DNA of 64,000 nucleotides, from positions 310,001-374,000 of the forward strand of contig NZ_AP022584.1 in assembly GCF_010731675.1 (NCBI RefSeq), given 5' to 3'. This document shows positions 1 to 8,088 of this stretch, piece after piece. This DNA comes from Mycobacterium marseillense. Its GTDB lineage: Bacteria; Actinomycetota; Actinomycetes; Mycobacteriales; Mycobacteriaceae. Below the pieces are notes generated by a model, which was not told the DNA's origin, did not search any database, and saw nothing but the letters and a program-made list of their open reading frames with translations. The position numbers and the translations under genes were made by a program. Position 1 is the first letter of the stretch. Each line of letters starts with the position of its first letter.

Positions 1-876
1 GACGACGAAACCGACAGCGGGATGGTCGATCTCGATCATGACGCGAGTGTCGGTGTGACGGCAGAGGGGGCCGAAATGATCAACCGGCTGGTGTCGGTCG
101 ACCAGCGTGCGATCGGACGCACGCCGCGTTCGACGCTGGCGACCTATACCGGCTTGTTTGACGCCGTGCGCCGTGAATTCGCTGCGACCCCGGAGGCGCG
201 TCGCCGCGGTTGGACGGCGGGCAGGTTCTCGTTCAACGTGGCCGACGGTCGCTGCCCCACCTGTCAGGGCGAAGGTTTCGTGTCGGTCGAATTGTTGTTC
301 CTGCCAGGCACATACGCCACCTGCCCGGCGTGTCAAGGAGCGCGGTACTCCGACGAGACACTCGAGGTTCGATATCGCGACCGTACGATCGCCGATGTCC
401 TCGCGATGACCGTCGATGAGGCCTCGGAGTTTCTTGCCGACGTCGCCAGCGCGGCGCGCAGCCTGACCACGCTGCAAGAGGTCGGGCTCGGGTATCTCCG
501 TCTCGGACAGCCCGCGACCGAGCTGTCGGGCGGTGAAGCACAGCGGATCAAGCTCGCGGCCGAACTGCAGCGACCCCGGCGCGGGCACACCCTCTACGTC
601 CTCGACGAGCCGACCACCGGGCTGCACCCCGCCGATGTGGATCTGCTCGATCGTCAACTGCACCGCCTGGTCGACGCGGGCAACACCGTGGTGGTGGCCG
701 AGCACTACATGCGGATGGTCGCGGGTGCAGACTGGGTGATCGACTTGGGACCGGGAGCCGGCAGCGACGGCGGCCGCGTCGTCGCGGCGGGGCCACCTGA
801 GCAGGTGGCACGGGCCAAACAGAGCCGCACGGCGCCGTACCTGGCGAAGCGGTTGGCGTCGTCTGGCACTCGGTGA
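1..876 (+). CDS. UvrA-like ABC excinuclease subunit (5' end outside window)
   Basis: This is the C-terminal part of a UvrA-family DNA-damage ATPase. The frame is open to base 1, so the gene starts upstream; 291 codons are visible. Counting from the first visible Met (base 22), a zinc-binding module has Cys 78/81 and Cys 101/104 (CPTC and CPAC). The ABC signature LSGGEAQ lies at 168-174 and Walker B LYVLDEPT at 191-198, followed by the UvrA-typical TGLHP. UvrA proteins bind damaged DNA as dimers and load UvrB. This could instead be a UvrA paralogue of the drug-resistance (DrrC-like) type, because the zinc-finger insert is short; the missing N-terminus would decide. Family certain, subtype uncertain. 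Confidence 0.88.
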   Translation, partial: DDETDSGMVDLDHDASVGVTAEGAEMINRLVSVDQRAIGRTPRSTLATYTGLFDAVRREFAATPEARRRGWTAGRFSFNVADGRCPTCQGEGFVSVELLFLPGTYATCPACQGARYSDETLEVRYRDRTIADVLAMTVDEASEFLADVASAARSLTTLQEVGLGYLRLGQPATELSGGEAQRIKLAAELQRPRRGHTLYVLDEPTTGLHPADVDLLDRQLHRLVDAGNTVVVAEHYMRMVAGADWVIDLGPGAGSDGGRVVAAGPPEQVARAKQSRTAPYLAKRLASSGTR

Positions 877-1038
877 CGACGTTTGTCTCACCCCCAGCTC
901 GGGCGCGGCGGCTGATCCGTGACGCCCGCAGCGGGTTGAGCGTGGTATCGGCGGCGTCGCCAACGTCGAATGCCGTCACGAAGGGGATCGCCACTCCGGC
1001 AAGGAGTCCGACACGAAGCAGCGGGGCAACATCATCGG

Positions 1039-1215
1039 CTACCCCCAGTGGGGCGGCACCTCGCTGCCCGGACAGTCCGCGTAGCGGCAGTTGACGTCCC
1101 GCACCCGCCTGCCGGTGACTTTGCCGTCGCTGTCGTAGCTGTATTCGACCGTGGCCTCCGCCGAGCGTCGGCAGTGCGGGCAGACTTCCATTTCGGTTTT
1201 GAAGCGCGCCATCAT
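1039..1215 (-). CDS. Small zinc-ribbon-like protein, 58 aa
   Basis: This short minus-strand gene is easily missed. It encodes 58 residues with a CPHC motif at 12-15 and two more cysteines at 43 and 48 (NCRYADC), a Cys4 arrangement expected of a small zinc ribbon. An AGGAGG Shine-Dalgarno precedes it. Tandem ATG codons follow: the first is 2 nt after AGGAGG and the second (base 1212) 5 nt after, so 1212 may be the true start. The middle is charged and hydrophilic, with no signal peptide or membrane segment. Function is unknown; nucleic-acid or protein binding is only an inference. It converges with the UvrA-like gene. The spacers 877-1038 and 1216-1355 show nothing else convincing. Confidence 0.6.
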   Translation of the reverse strand: MMARFKTEMEVCPHCRRSAEATVEYSYDSDGKVTGRRVRDVNCRYADCPGSEVPPHWG

Positions 1216-1355
1216 GTCCTCCTGGTCGCAATGCTATTGAAGCGCCTCGCTGGGTTGCGTGCCGATCGCAGTGAAGTGAATTGCGGCGCGATCTCGGGTG
1301 GAATAGGGGCGGAGGGGAACCAGCGAGGTAGCGTCAGAGCTGGTCGAAAGCATAA

Positions 1356-2840
1356 ATGGGCGGTGCGATGCAGCTGAACTGGTTGAGCGTTGCCGATCTG
1401 ATCGCCCAGGCCGGCGGCGATCCGTGGGCGGTCAATCGCAGTTTGCAGGCCGGTAACCCCTTTCAGATCTCCCAATTGGCGGAGGCCTTCCATGCCGCGG
1501 GCCGGTGCTCCACCGCGGCCCAAGAGGAGTTCGAGCAGGCCCGCAAGCGTTTCGACACGGCCTGGAATCACCAGAACGGTGACCACCCGATCAACGGCTC
1601 CGAAGAAGTGCAGCGGCTGACCAAATCGCTTCGCCTGCAGACCGAACAGTTGCCCAAGATCGCCGCTGATCTGGAAAACATCGCCGCCATGCTGGCGGCC
1701 GCGCAAAAAGAGGGCTCCGCCGAGATCGCCACGCTGGAACGGCAGCTGCAAGTGCTCGACAAACTGATCGGCGCGGCCACCAAGGATCTGCAAGACCCCA
1801 CCCTCGACGCGAAGAGCCGCCAGGCGCTCGAGATCTTGATCAAAGACGCCAAAGCCGACGCCGCCGATGACACGCGGGACGCTCTCAAACAGATGAACTC
1901 AATCCGCGACACCTACACGAAATCGCTGCGTCAAGCGCAAGCGAACGGCCACCTCACCCCGCAGGATGCTGCCGCGGTCGCCGAGTTCAAGCCCGCGGGC
2001 TTCGGGGATGGGCAAGACGCTCCGCCCAGTGACCCCAGGATCACCGGACCGGCCGGTCCGCCCCAGCACGAGCAGAACACCTACGACCTCCAAGACCAGT
2101 TCCAAGACGGCCAGGGCCCCACCTTTGGCGGCGACCCGCGAGATGGCTTTCCCCGCAGCCCAGCGTCGGAACTCGCGCAAGGACCGCCGGGCACCCGCCC
2201 GCTGCCGACGGGGACCGCGCTGGGGCCCGACGGCCATCGCTACGCGTTTTTCAGCCACCCGGATGGGAGCGTGACCCCCGGGTTCAACGAATTCGCGACG
2301 AACGGATCTGTCTGGGACTACACCGATCCCACGCACCCCGTGAAAGTCGGTGAGCTGCCGGGGATTTACCAAGCCAGCGGCGTCTACGATCCCGCCACCA
2401 ACCAGATGGTGATCGTCGGCAACACCAGCAACCGGGTAGGCGACACCACCCGAGGCATGTGGGTGTCGGGACCCATCGACCCGGCCAAACCCAACAGCTG
2501 GATCAACAACTTGCAGCGCGTCGGCACCGTCAGCCTGCCCGGTGATCGTGAAAGCCAACTGGTCTCGCTCAAAGGCGGTGGATTCATGCTCGTCGGCGCG
2601 ACCAACGGCGGCCCCGTGCAGGGCATCACCGCCGCCACACCGCAAGGCCTGATGGGGGCGACACCCCAAACGCTGGTGGCCCCCAACCAGCTCCCGACCG
2701 TCTACGGACCCACCATCACGGGCACGACACTCGATCCGGTGACCGGCCTTGAGACGATTCAGCTTCGAGTGAGCACCTGGCCACCCGGGCCGACCTATGA
2801 TCCCAACACGTGGACGACAACCTTTGGCGTCCAACACTAG
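1356..2840 (+). CDS. ESX-linked-type secreted protein with helical N-terminal domain
   Basis: 494 aa. Residues ~5-200 are almost entirely alpha-helical with a DPW turn near the start (GGDPWAVNRS), resembling the WXG100-like helical domain of mycobacterial proteins such as the Rv0963c/Rv3899c group (family resemblance from memory). A Pro/Gly/Asp-rich linker at ~205-285 leads to a beta-rich C-terminal domain (~290-494) with repeated Gly/Asn/Thr turns. There is no Sec signal, which fits type VII export but does not prove it. GTG/ATG context: ATG 1356 has GAAAG 6 nt upstream; an in-frame ATG at 1368 (MQLNWLSV) is the alternative start. It is followed after 15 bp by a lipoprotein gene, suggesting co-transcription. 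Confidence 0.72.
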   Translation: MGGAMQLNWLSVADLIAQAGGDPWAVNRSLQAGNPFQISQLAEAFHAAGRCSTAAQEEFEQARKRFDTAWNHQNGDHPINGSEEVQRLTKSLRLQTEQLPKIAADLENIAAMLAAAQKEGSAEIATLERQLQVLDKLIGAATKDLQDPTLDAKSRQALEILIKDAKADAADDTRDALKQMNSIRDTYTKSLRQAQANGHLTPQDAAAVAEFKPAGFGDGQDAPPSDPRITGPAGPPQHEQNTYDLQDQFQDGQGPTFGGDPRDGFPRSPASELAQGPPGTRPLPTGTALGPDGHRYAFFSHPDGSVTPGFNEFATNGSVWDYTDPTHPVKVGELPGIYQASGVYDPATNQMVIVGNTSNRVGDTTRGMWVSGPIDPAKPNSWINNLQRVGTVSLPGDRESQLVSLKGGGFMLVGATNGGPVQGITAATPQGLMGATPQTLVAPNQLPTVYGPTITGTTLDPVTGLETIQLRVSTWPPGPTYDPNTWTTTFGVQH

Positions 2841-2855
2841 GAAGGGGGACACCAC

Positions 2856-3395
2856 ATGCTGAGCAGGGTGGCCCTGGCGGTGATCACCGCGACCGTTGTG
2901 GTTCTGGGCCTGGGCTGTTCCCGCAACGCCCCGGGCGTCGCGACGGCCACGCCGCCGCCGAAGTTCCCCGATCTGAACGCATTTCAAGCGGTCGATGCCG
3001 CGCCCTACACCGCTGCGTCCCGCGCCGGCGGTGCAGCATATTTTGCGACGCCCGACGGGCTGCAGTGCATCCTGCCCAATCCACCCAAGCCGGGCGATCA
3101 CGTCAGCGCCAGCTGCGATGGGCCGCTGCCTGGCTTGCCGGACAACGCCCCGGTCGGCAGCGACGGCTGCTCGGTGGTGGCCTCGCCGTCATCGCTTCCG
3201 ACAGACCTCAACCCGTACAGCTTTCAGAAGGGCACCGGCTGCCCGATCATCACCTCGCCGCTGCTCAACGTCGGCCAAAAGCTCACCAAAATCGACATCA
3301 CGTGCGTCGTGGGCGCCGACCGCCTGACCGCCTGCATCGATCCAATCCTGAACCGTGGCTTCGTCCTTCAGTCCACCGGCTCGTGGACCTTCTAG
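2856..3395 (+). CDS. Putative lipoprotein, unknown function
   Basis: 179 aa with a hydrophobic N-terminal signal (residues 3-20) ending in GLGC, a somewhat atypical lipobox with the lipidated Cys at 21. The exported part holds several cysteines (LQCIL, SCDG, DGCSV, GCPII, ITCVV, TACID), consistent with disulfides outside the membrane. A strong GGAAGGGGG ribosome site sits 6 nt before the ATG, immediately after the stop of the ESX-type gene, so the two are probably one transcript. No recognised domain. A role as cell-envelope partner of the upstream secreted protein is inference from adjacency only. Confidence 0.7.
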   Translation: MLSRVALAVITATVVVLGLGCSRNAPGVATATPPPKFPDLNAFQAVDAAPYTAASRAGGAAYFATPDGLQCILPNPPKPGDHVSASCDGPLPGLPDNAPVGSDGCSVVASPSSLPTDLNPYSFQKGTGCPIITSPLLNVGQKLTKIDITCVVGADRLTACIDPILNRGFVLQSTGSWTF

Positions 3396-3446
3396 CCCGC
3401 CGCCGTCCCCCGCATCGACGCGGATGTGCTGGCAGCAAAATCCACG

Positions 3447-3452
3447 TAAGAT
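3447..3452 (+). promoter_or_regulatory. -10 element of leaderless promoter
   Basis: TAAGAT lies exactly 7 nt before the GTG at 3460, the spacing expected when transcription starts on the first base of the start codon. It decides the start of the following gene. Confidence 0.55.
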
Positions 3453-3459
3453 TGTCGGC

Positions 3460-3756
3460 GTGAGTCAGATGCGCGGGTTGACGTTGGCGGCGGTGCTCAG
3501 TGCCGCCGCCGTTGTCTTCGCGCCCGCCGCGGGCGCCGACCCCGGGTCGCCCTCATACAACCAAGGCAAACAAGCCATCGATGAGCAGATTCAGCACTAT
3601 CACGTGCAGTTGAATGCCGACACCGATTGGAACCAGTACTGCCAGAGGGTCCTTCAGAGCGATCTGAAAAGCGGGAAGATCGCCCGAGTGGACTCGGGCC
3701 CTGACTTCATCGCCGGGTGCACCGACGAGGGCCGTGCTCTCGTAGCGTCGCACTGA
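3460..3756 (+). CDS. Small secreted protein, unknown function
   Basis: 98 aa. A Sec signal peptide (residues ~5-26, LAAVLSAAAVVFAPAAGA, cleavage after AGA) is followed by a ~72-residue mature domain with two cysteines (YCQRV, AGCTDEG) that could pair. The pattern resembles the small Cys-paired exported proteins common in mycobacteria, but I cannot name a family. The GTG start is chosen because TAAGAT is spaced for leaderless transcription; ATG 3469 is the alternative. It converges with the aldehyde dehydrogenase gene across a palindromic element. Confidence 0.7.
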   Translation: MSQMRGLTLAAVLSAAAVVFAPAAGADPGSPSYNQGKQAIDEQIQHYHVQLNADTDWNQYCQRVLQSDLKSGKIARVDSGPDFIAGCTDEGRALVASH

Positions 3757-3814
3757 AAGCCCTTGCAGCCCAGGGGCTCCTGGACCCGCCTCTCCTTGAC
3801 CAAAAGCACCGGGC

Positions 3815-3920
3815 GTAACGCCACGGCGGAAAATCAGCGCAAATTTCGCCGTGGCGTTACAAGCGCGGCGCTGCAGGGGCATTACAAGCGCGGCGCCGCG
3901 TGGCGTTACGAGCGCGGCGC
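3815..3920. repeat. Palindromic intergenic element, copy 1, plus three 19-bp direct repeats
   Basis: Arms GTAACGCCACGGCG (3815-3828) and its perfect complement (3847-3860) enclose an 18-nt loop. Immediately after come three near-identical 19-bp units beginning GGCRTTACRAGCGCGG at 3853, 3878 and 3902. The element lies between convergent genes and probably ends transcription from both sides. A second copy of the palindrome, also 46 bp, is at 18798-18843. Confidence 0.75.
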
Positions 3921-3934
3921 TCACAGGCCGCGCC

Positions 3935-5341
3935 TCACAGGCCGATGTAGACCGCCTTGGTGTTGAAGTAGGCCTCGATGCCCTTGCGGCCGCGCTCGCC
4001 GCCCCAGCCGGACTGCTTGTGGCCGCTGATCGGCATCGACGGGTCGGCCGCGAGTGAGGAGTTCACCCAAACCTGGCCCGCGCGAAGCTCGTTCGCCATC
4101 CGGTGGGCGCGGGAGAGGTTTTCGGTCCAGATGGAGCCGGCCAGCCCGTAGTGCGTGTCGTTTGCGGCGGCGATCACCTCGTCCTCGTCGTCGAAGGGGA
4201 TTACGCAACCCACCGGCCCGAAGATCTCCTCCTTGATGAGCCGCATGTCGGGCGTGGTGTTCGTGACGATCGTCGCCTCGTAGAAGTAGCCCTTGCGATC
4301 CATCGGCTTGCCGCCGGTGATGATCTCCGCGCCGCCGGCCACCCCGTCGTTCACGATGCCTTCGACCCGCTTGCGCTGCTTGTCACTGATCAGCGGCCCC
4401 AGCACCGAGTCAGGATCCTCGCTGCCGCCCATCGGCAGCATCTGGGCGAACTCGGCCAGCCGCTGCACGACGTCGTCGTAGATGCCGCGCTGGACATAGA
4501 TGCGCGACGTGCACGAACAGTTCTGCCCCGAACCGGCGAGCAGGCCCATGCCCGCCCCCAAGATCGCCTTGTCGAGGTTGGCGTCGTCGAACATGATCAG
4601 CGGCGACTTGCCGCCGAGCTCGAGCGTCAGCCGCTTGAGGTTGCCGGCGGCCGCCTTGACGATCAGCCGTCCGACCTCGGTCGACCCGGTGAACGAGATC
4701 TTGTCGACGTCCGGGTGCGCGGTGAGCGCGGCGCCGGTGGTCTCGCCGTAGCCGGTGATGACGTTCAGGACGCCGTCGGGCAGGCCGGCCTCGCGGAAGA
4801 TCTCCTCGAGCTTGAGCGCGGTCAGCGGCGTCTCCTCGGCGGGCTTGAGGACGGCGCTGCAACCCGCCGCGAGAGCCGGCGCGACCTTGAGCATCGCGAC
4901 AAAGAACGGCCCGTTCCAGGGGATGATGAGGCCGACGACGCCGACCGGCTCGAGCTGGGTGAAGGTGTGGTAGGTCTCCCAGGTGCCCAGCAGGCCGTCG
5001 GACACCAGATTGGCCGACTCGCCGTGGATCTTGCCGACCCAGCCGGCGTAGTACTTCAGCATGTCGACCGACACCGGGATGATGTGCCGCGCGGCCGTCA
5101 GGTTCATGCCGTTGTCCTGGCCCTCGAGCGCGGCGAGCTCGTCGGCGCGTTCCTCGATGATGCGTGCCGCGCGGAAGAGCACGTTCGCCCGGTGCGACGC
5201 GGGCGCCTTGCGCCACACGCCCGACTCGAAGGTCTCGCGCGCGCGGGCCACCGCGGCGTCGACGGCCGCCTGGTCGGAGTCGGGGACCTCGGTGATCAGC
5301 TCCTCGGTGGACGGGTTGAAGACCTCAATGGCGTTACTCAC
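3935..5341 (-). CDS. NAD(P)-dependent aldehyde dehydrogenase
   Basis: 468 aa, full length for the ALDH superfamily. It oxidises an aldehyde to the carboxylic acid using NAD(P)+. Visible landmarks are PWN 141-143, KPAEET ~166-171, the FTGST cofactor loop at ~217-221, general base Glu241 (LELGGKSP) and nucleophile Cys275 (GQNCSC). The C-terminal GHKQSGWGGERG segment is typical of betaine/phenylacetaldehyde-type ALDHs, but the substrate cannot be told. GTG start. A perfect 16-bp palindrome 50 bp upstream may be an operator. It stands alone and is divergent from the TPM gene. Confidence 0.92.
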   Translation of the reverse strand: MSNAIEVFNPSTEELITEVPDSDQAAVDAAVARARETFESGVWRKAPASHRANVLFRAARIIEERADELAALEGQDNGMNLTAARHIIPVSVDMLKYYAGWVGKIHGESANLVSDGLLGTWETYHTFTQLEPVGVVGLIIPWNGPFFVAMLKVAPALAAGCSAVLKPAEETPLTALKLEEIFREAGLPDGVLNVITGYGETTGAALTAHPDVDKISFTGSTEVGRLIVKAAAGNLKRLTLELGGKSPLIMFDDANLDKAILGAGMGLLAGSGQNCSCTSRIYVQRGIYDDVVQRLAEFAQMLPMGGSEDPDSVLGPLISDKQRKRVEGIVNDGVAGGAEIITGGKPMDRKGYFYEATIVTNTTPDMRLIKEEIFGPVGCVIPFDDEDEVIAAANDTHYGLAGSIWTENLSRAHRMANELRAGQVWVNSSLAADPSMPISGHKQSGWGGERGRKGIEAYFNTKAVYIGL

Positions 5342-5390
5342 GGTGTTCAGTGGCCTTTCGCTCGCGAGAATGCTGTCGTTGCGCGACAGA

Positions 5391-5406
5391 GGTTACGCGC
5401 GTAACC
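5391..5406. promoter_or_regulatory. Candidate operator, 16-bp perfect palindrome
   Basis: GGTTACGCGCGTAACC is fully self-complementary and lies 50 bp upstream of the aldehyde dehydrogenase start in a 215-bp divergent spacer. The size fits a TetR or MarR family site. No regulator gene is adjacent, so the binding protein is unknown. Confidence 0.4.
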
Positions 5407-5544
5407 AGTGGGTGTCCAGTGCGTGGGGGAGTCGCGCCGGGCAGGCGTTCGGGCGGATTCTGCTGGTCGCCGACGTGCGGAAACCTGATCGGCGATCCGT
5501 GGATCGCGGTGCGGCGCTCGCCTGCCTCAACGCCGACGGGCGGC

Positions 5545-5550
5545 TAAGTT
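5545..5550 (+). promoter_or_regulatory. -10 element of leaderless promoter
   Basis: TAAGTT lies 6 nt before the ATG at 5557, predicting a transcript that begins at or next to the start codon. Confidence 0.5.
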
Positions 5551-5556
5551 ACCTGT

Positions 5557-6459
5557 ATGCGGGTTGTTCGCCTTTTCGGTGCCGTCCTGACGATCCTCAC
5601 CGCGGGGTTGCTGCTGGCAAGCCCCGCCGGCGCGCAGCCGCCCTCGCAGCTCAGGGATCACATCACGGATACCACCGGGGCGCTGACCGATCCCGGCCGG
5701 GAGGCGGTCAGTTCGGCGATCGACCGCCTCTACCGCGATCGCCACATCCAACTGTGGGTCGTCTACGTCGACAACTTCTCCCGGTACAAGCCCGACAATT
5801 GGGCCGCCGGCACCCGCAGCGCCAGCGGGCTGGGCGGCCAGGATGCGCTGCTGGCCATCGCCACGAACACCAAGGCGTACTCGTTCACCGTGCCACCGCA
5901 AGTGCAGGGCCCGACCGCGGCCAGCCTGAACAGTCTGCGGCGCAACCAAATTGAGCCCGTGTTGGGCGCCAAAGACTGGAGCGGTGCCGCGGTCGCCGCG
6001 GCCGACGGCTTGGACAAACTGGCGAGCTCGGCCAAGCCGGCGAGCCCGTCGAAGCCGATCTGGCCGCTGGTCGCGATCGGCGTCATCGTCGTCGTGCTGG
6101 TGGTACTGCTGTTCGTGCTCTATCGCGCGCGTCGGCGCCGACGCGCTCTTGCCGGTGGACACGTTGAGGGGCACGAGGATTCTTTGGCGCAGGCGCTGTC
6201 CACCGCCGATGCCAGGGTGCGCCAAATCTCCGATTACGTCGCCCGGCATCGCGACAGCGTCGGCTCCGAAGCCCAGGCTCGGCTCGACGAGGCCAAGCGG
6301 CATGTGGCGGCCGCGCACGGCAAGGAATCCACCAACGACGCCGAAGCGATCGCGCACGCCAACCGCGCATCGACACTGGCCGCTCAGGCGCAGACATTGG
6401 CCAATGACAACGTCCTCGGACGGCAGGGCGCGCGACGCGGTCGAAGTCGTCAGCGGTAG
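5557..6459 (+). CDS. TPM-domain membrane-anchored protein
   Basis: 300 aa. Signal sequence at residues 5-27 (cleavage near AGA-QPP), an exported TPM domain (~30-165; TDTTGALTD, IQLWVVYVDNFS, GQDALLAIAT) and a transmembrane helix at ~170-192 (VAIGVIVVVLVVLLFVLY). After an Arg-rich stop-transfer segment comes a ~105-residue cytoplasmic helical tail, probably coiled coil. TPM domains occur in envelope proteins and in photosystem-repair phosphatases; phosphatase activity here is not shown. Shorter than the ~660-aa mycobacterial TPM protein Rv2345. Its 3' end overlaps the convergent kinase gene by 10 bp. Confidence 0.82.
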   Translation: MRVVRLFGAVLTILTAGLLLASPAGAQPPSQLRDHITDTTGALTDPGREAVSSAIDRLYRDRHIQLWVVYVDNFSRYKPDNWAAGTRSASGLGGQDALLAIATNTKAYSFTVPPQVQGPTAASLNSLRRNQIEPVLGAKDWSGAAVAAADGLDKLASSAKPASPSKPIWPLVAIGVIVVVLVVLLFVLYRARRRRRALAGGHVEGHEDSLAQALSTADARVRQISDYVARHRDSVGSEAQARLDEAKRHVAAAHGKESTNDAEAIAHANRASTLAAQAQTLANDNVLGRQGARRGRSRQR

Positions 6460-8051
6460 GACGCACGCAGCAGCGACAGCGCCTGCTCGACGGTCTCCTC
6501 GCTGGTGCGCGTCGCGTCGACCCGCAAAACGGACGGTTGCTCATCGGGCGGCGTGAATGCGGCACGCAACTCGGGCCACAGCTCGATCCGCGCATCCGAG
6601 ACCACTCCCTTCTCCGTCGCGCGCCGCTCGAGTCGCGCGATCAGGGTGGCGTCGTCGGCGTCGCACAGCACGACGCGGAGGTCGGCCCCGAGGCGGTGCG
6701 CCAGCTGCCGCATCTGGGCGCGCTCGCGCGGATTGCCGAACGTCGCGTCGACGGCCACCCCGCGGCCGCGACGTAACCAGCGTGCGGCGTCGCGGCGCAG
6801 CGCGGCATAGGTGCTGCGCGTCATCGCCGGATCGTAAAGCCCCGAACCGAATTCGTCGCCGCCGCGCTGGGTGGGCTCGATGCCCGCCATCCGCTTGCGC
6901 GCCAGATCCGACGAGAGGTGCACCAGCCCGAGCCGGCCGGCGAGCGCGCGTGCCAGCGTGGTCTTGCCGCTGGCCGGCAGGCCCATGGTGACCACCATCG
7001 GCGGCCGGGGCAGCCCACCTGCGTGCGCCCACGCCAGGTCGAAGTACGCCCTCGACTCGGCGATGAGCTGACGCCCTTCCTCACCGGACGACTGGCCGGT
7101 CTGTTCCAGGCGCAGGCTGCGGACCTTGCCGCGAACGTAGGCGCGGTAGCAGATATAGAAGTCGAGCAGCTCGAGCAGCCCGTCGTCGCCGCTAGCGCGC
7201 ACGTAGGAGTCGACGAACCCCCACGCCAGGTCTGCGCGACCGTGATACTCCAAATCCATTGCCAGAAAGGCGACTTCGGACGCCAGGTCGGCGCACCGAT
7301 AGCGCGGCGCGAACTGCAGGCTGTCGAACAACAGAATTTGGCCGTCCTCGATGCAGATGCTGGCGGCGTGCAGGTCGCCATGACCATCCCGCACGTGCCC
7401 GTCGGCCACGCGTCGCTCGAGTAACGGCGCCTGTGTGCGCACGAATTCGTCGACGTAGCTTCGGATCTCGTCGTTGACGTCGCTCGCGATCGTGCGCCCG
7501 ACGAACGGGCGCATCTGGTCGAAGTTCTCCCGCCAGTTCGCGATCACGCTGGACGGTCCGCCATACGCGTCGATGTCGGGGCCGGTTTCGGCGCTGCCGT
7601 GAAGCTTGGCCAGGGTGCGGCCGATTCGTCGCGCGAGACGCAGGTCGACCTCGCCGCGGGCGAGCTTGGCCGGCAGCATGCCGTCCTCCGGCAGGCGCCG
7701 CATCCACACGGCCGGTTCGCCCGCGCCGGACGCGCCGCCGATGCGGTAGTGGCCGTCTCGCTCGGTGACTTCGACGACGCCCAGGTACATTTGCGGACTG
7801 AACCGCCGATTGAGGCGCAGTTCCTCGTCGCAGTCGGCGCGGCGCTGCTCGATGCTGGTGAAGTCGAGGAAGCCGAGGTTCACCGGCTTCTTGAGCTTGT
7901 AGGCGTACGGTCCGGCGAGCAGAACCCACGAGCTGTGCGTCTCGTGAAGACGCACGTCGCGGGCCGGGGGGTCATACGCGTCGGGCCGCAGCAGATCGGC
8001 GACGATGCGCGGGCGGCCCTCGGGCCCGATCGGATCGAAAGCGTTTGTCAT
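6450..8051 (-). CDS. Fused aminoglycoside-phosphotransferase-like / P-loop kinase
   Basis: 533 aa with two kinase-like domains. Residues ~35-340 form an APH-type fold with catalytic HGDLH at 224-228 and a following metal-binding DSLQF (Asp243). Residues ~350-533 form a P-loop kinase with Walker A GLPASGKTT at 357-365. This matches the Rv2004c-type protein of mycobacteria (family from memory). The substrate is unknown; small-molecule phosphorylation is the family expectation. It starts 37 bp after the cyanophycinase-like gene on the same strand, suggesting an operon. I saw no clear DosR box upstream, although the M. tuberculosis homologue is known from the dormancy regulon. Confidence 0.85.
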   Translation of the reverse strand: MTNAFDPIGPEGRPRIVADLLRPDAYDPPARDVRLHETHSSWVLLAGPYAYKLKKPVNLGFLDFTSIEQRRADCDEELRLNRRFSPQMYLGVVEVTERDGHYRIGGASGAGEPAVWMRRLPEDGMLPAKLARGEVDLRLARRIGRTLAKLHGSAETGPDIDAYGGPSSVIANWRENFDQMRPFVGRTIASDVNDEIRSYVDEFVRTQAPLLERRVADGHVRDGHGDLHAASICIEDGQILLFDSLQFAPRYRCADLASEVAFLAMDLEYHGRADLAWGFVDSYVRASGDDGLLELLDFYICYRAYVRGKVRSLRLEQTGQSSGEEGRQLIAESRAYFDLAWAHAGGLPRPPMVVTMGLPASGKTTLARALAGRLGLVHLSSDLARKRMAGIEPTQRGGDEFGSGLYDPAMTRSTYAALRRDAARWLRRGRGVAVDATFGNPRERAQMRQLAHRLGADLRVVLCDADDATLIARLERRATEKGVVSDARIELWPELRAAFTPPDEQPSVLRVDATRTSEETVEQALSLLRASYR

Positions 8052-8088
8052 GGTCTCGCCGAACGATTACAGGTGGCTCGCGTGCCCG

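Noticed and set aside
548..1231. 227-codon minus-strand frame at the left end
   Set aside because: It overlaps the UvrA-like gene and the zinc-ribbon gene in another frame and has no domain.
4103..5404. 433-codon open frame on the plus strand antisense to the aldehyde dehydrogenase
   Set aside because: Arg/Asp/Val-rich composition with no motif; it mirrors a clear ALDH gene and is a high-GC shadow frame.
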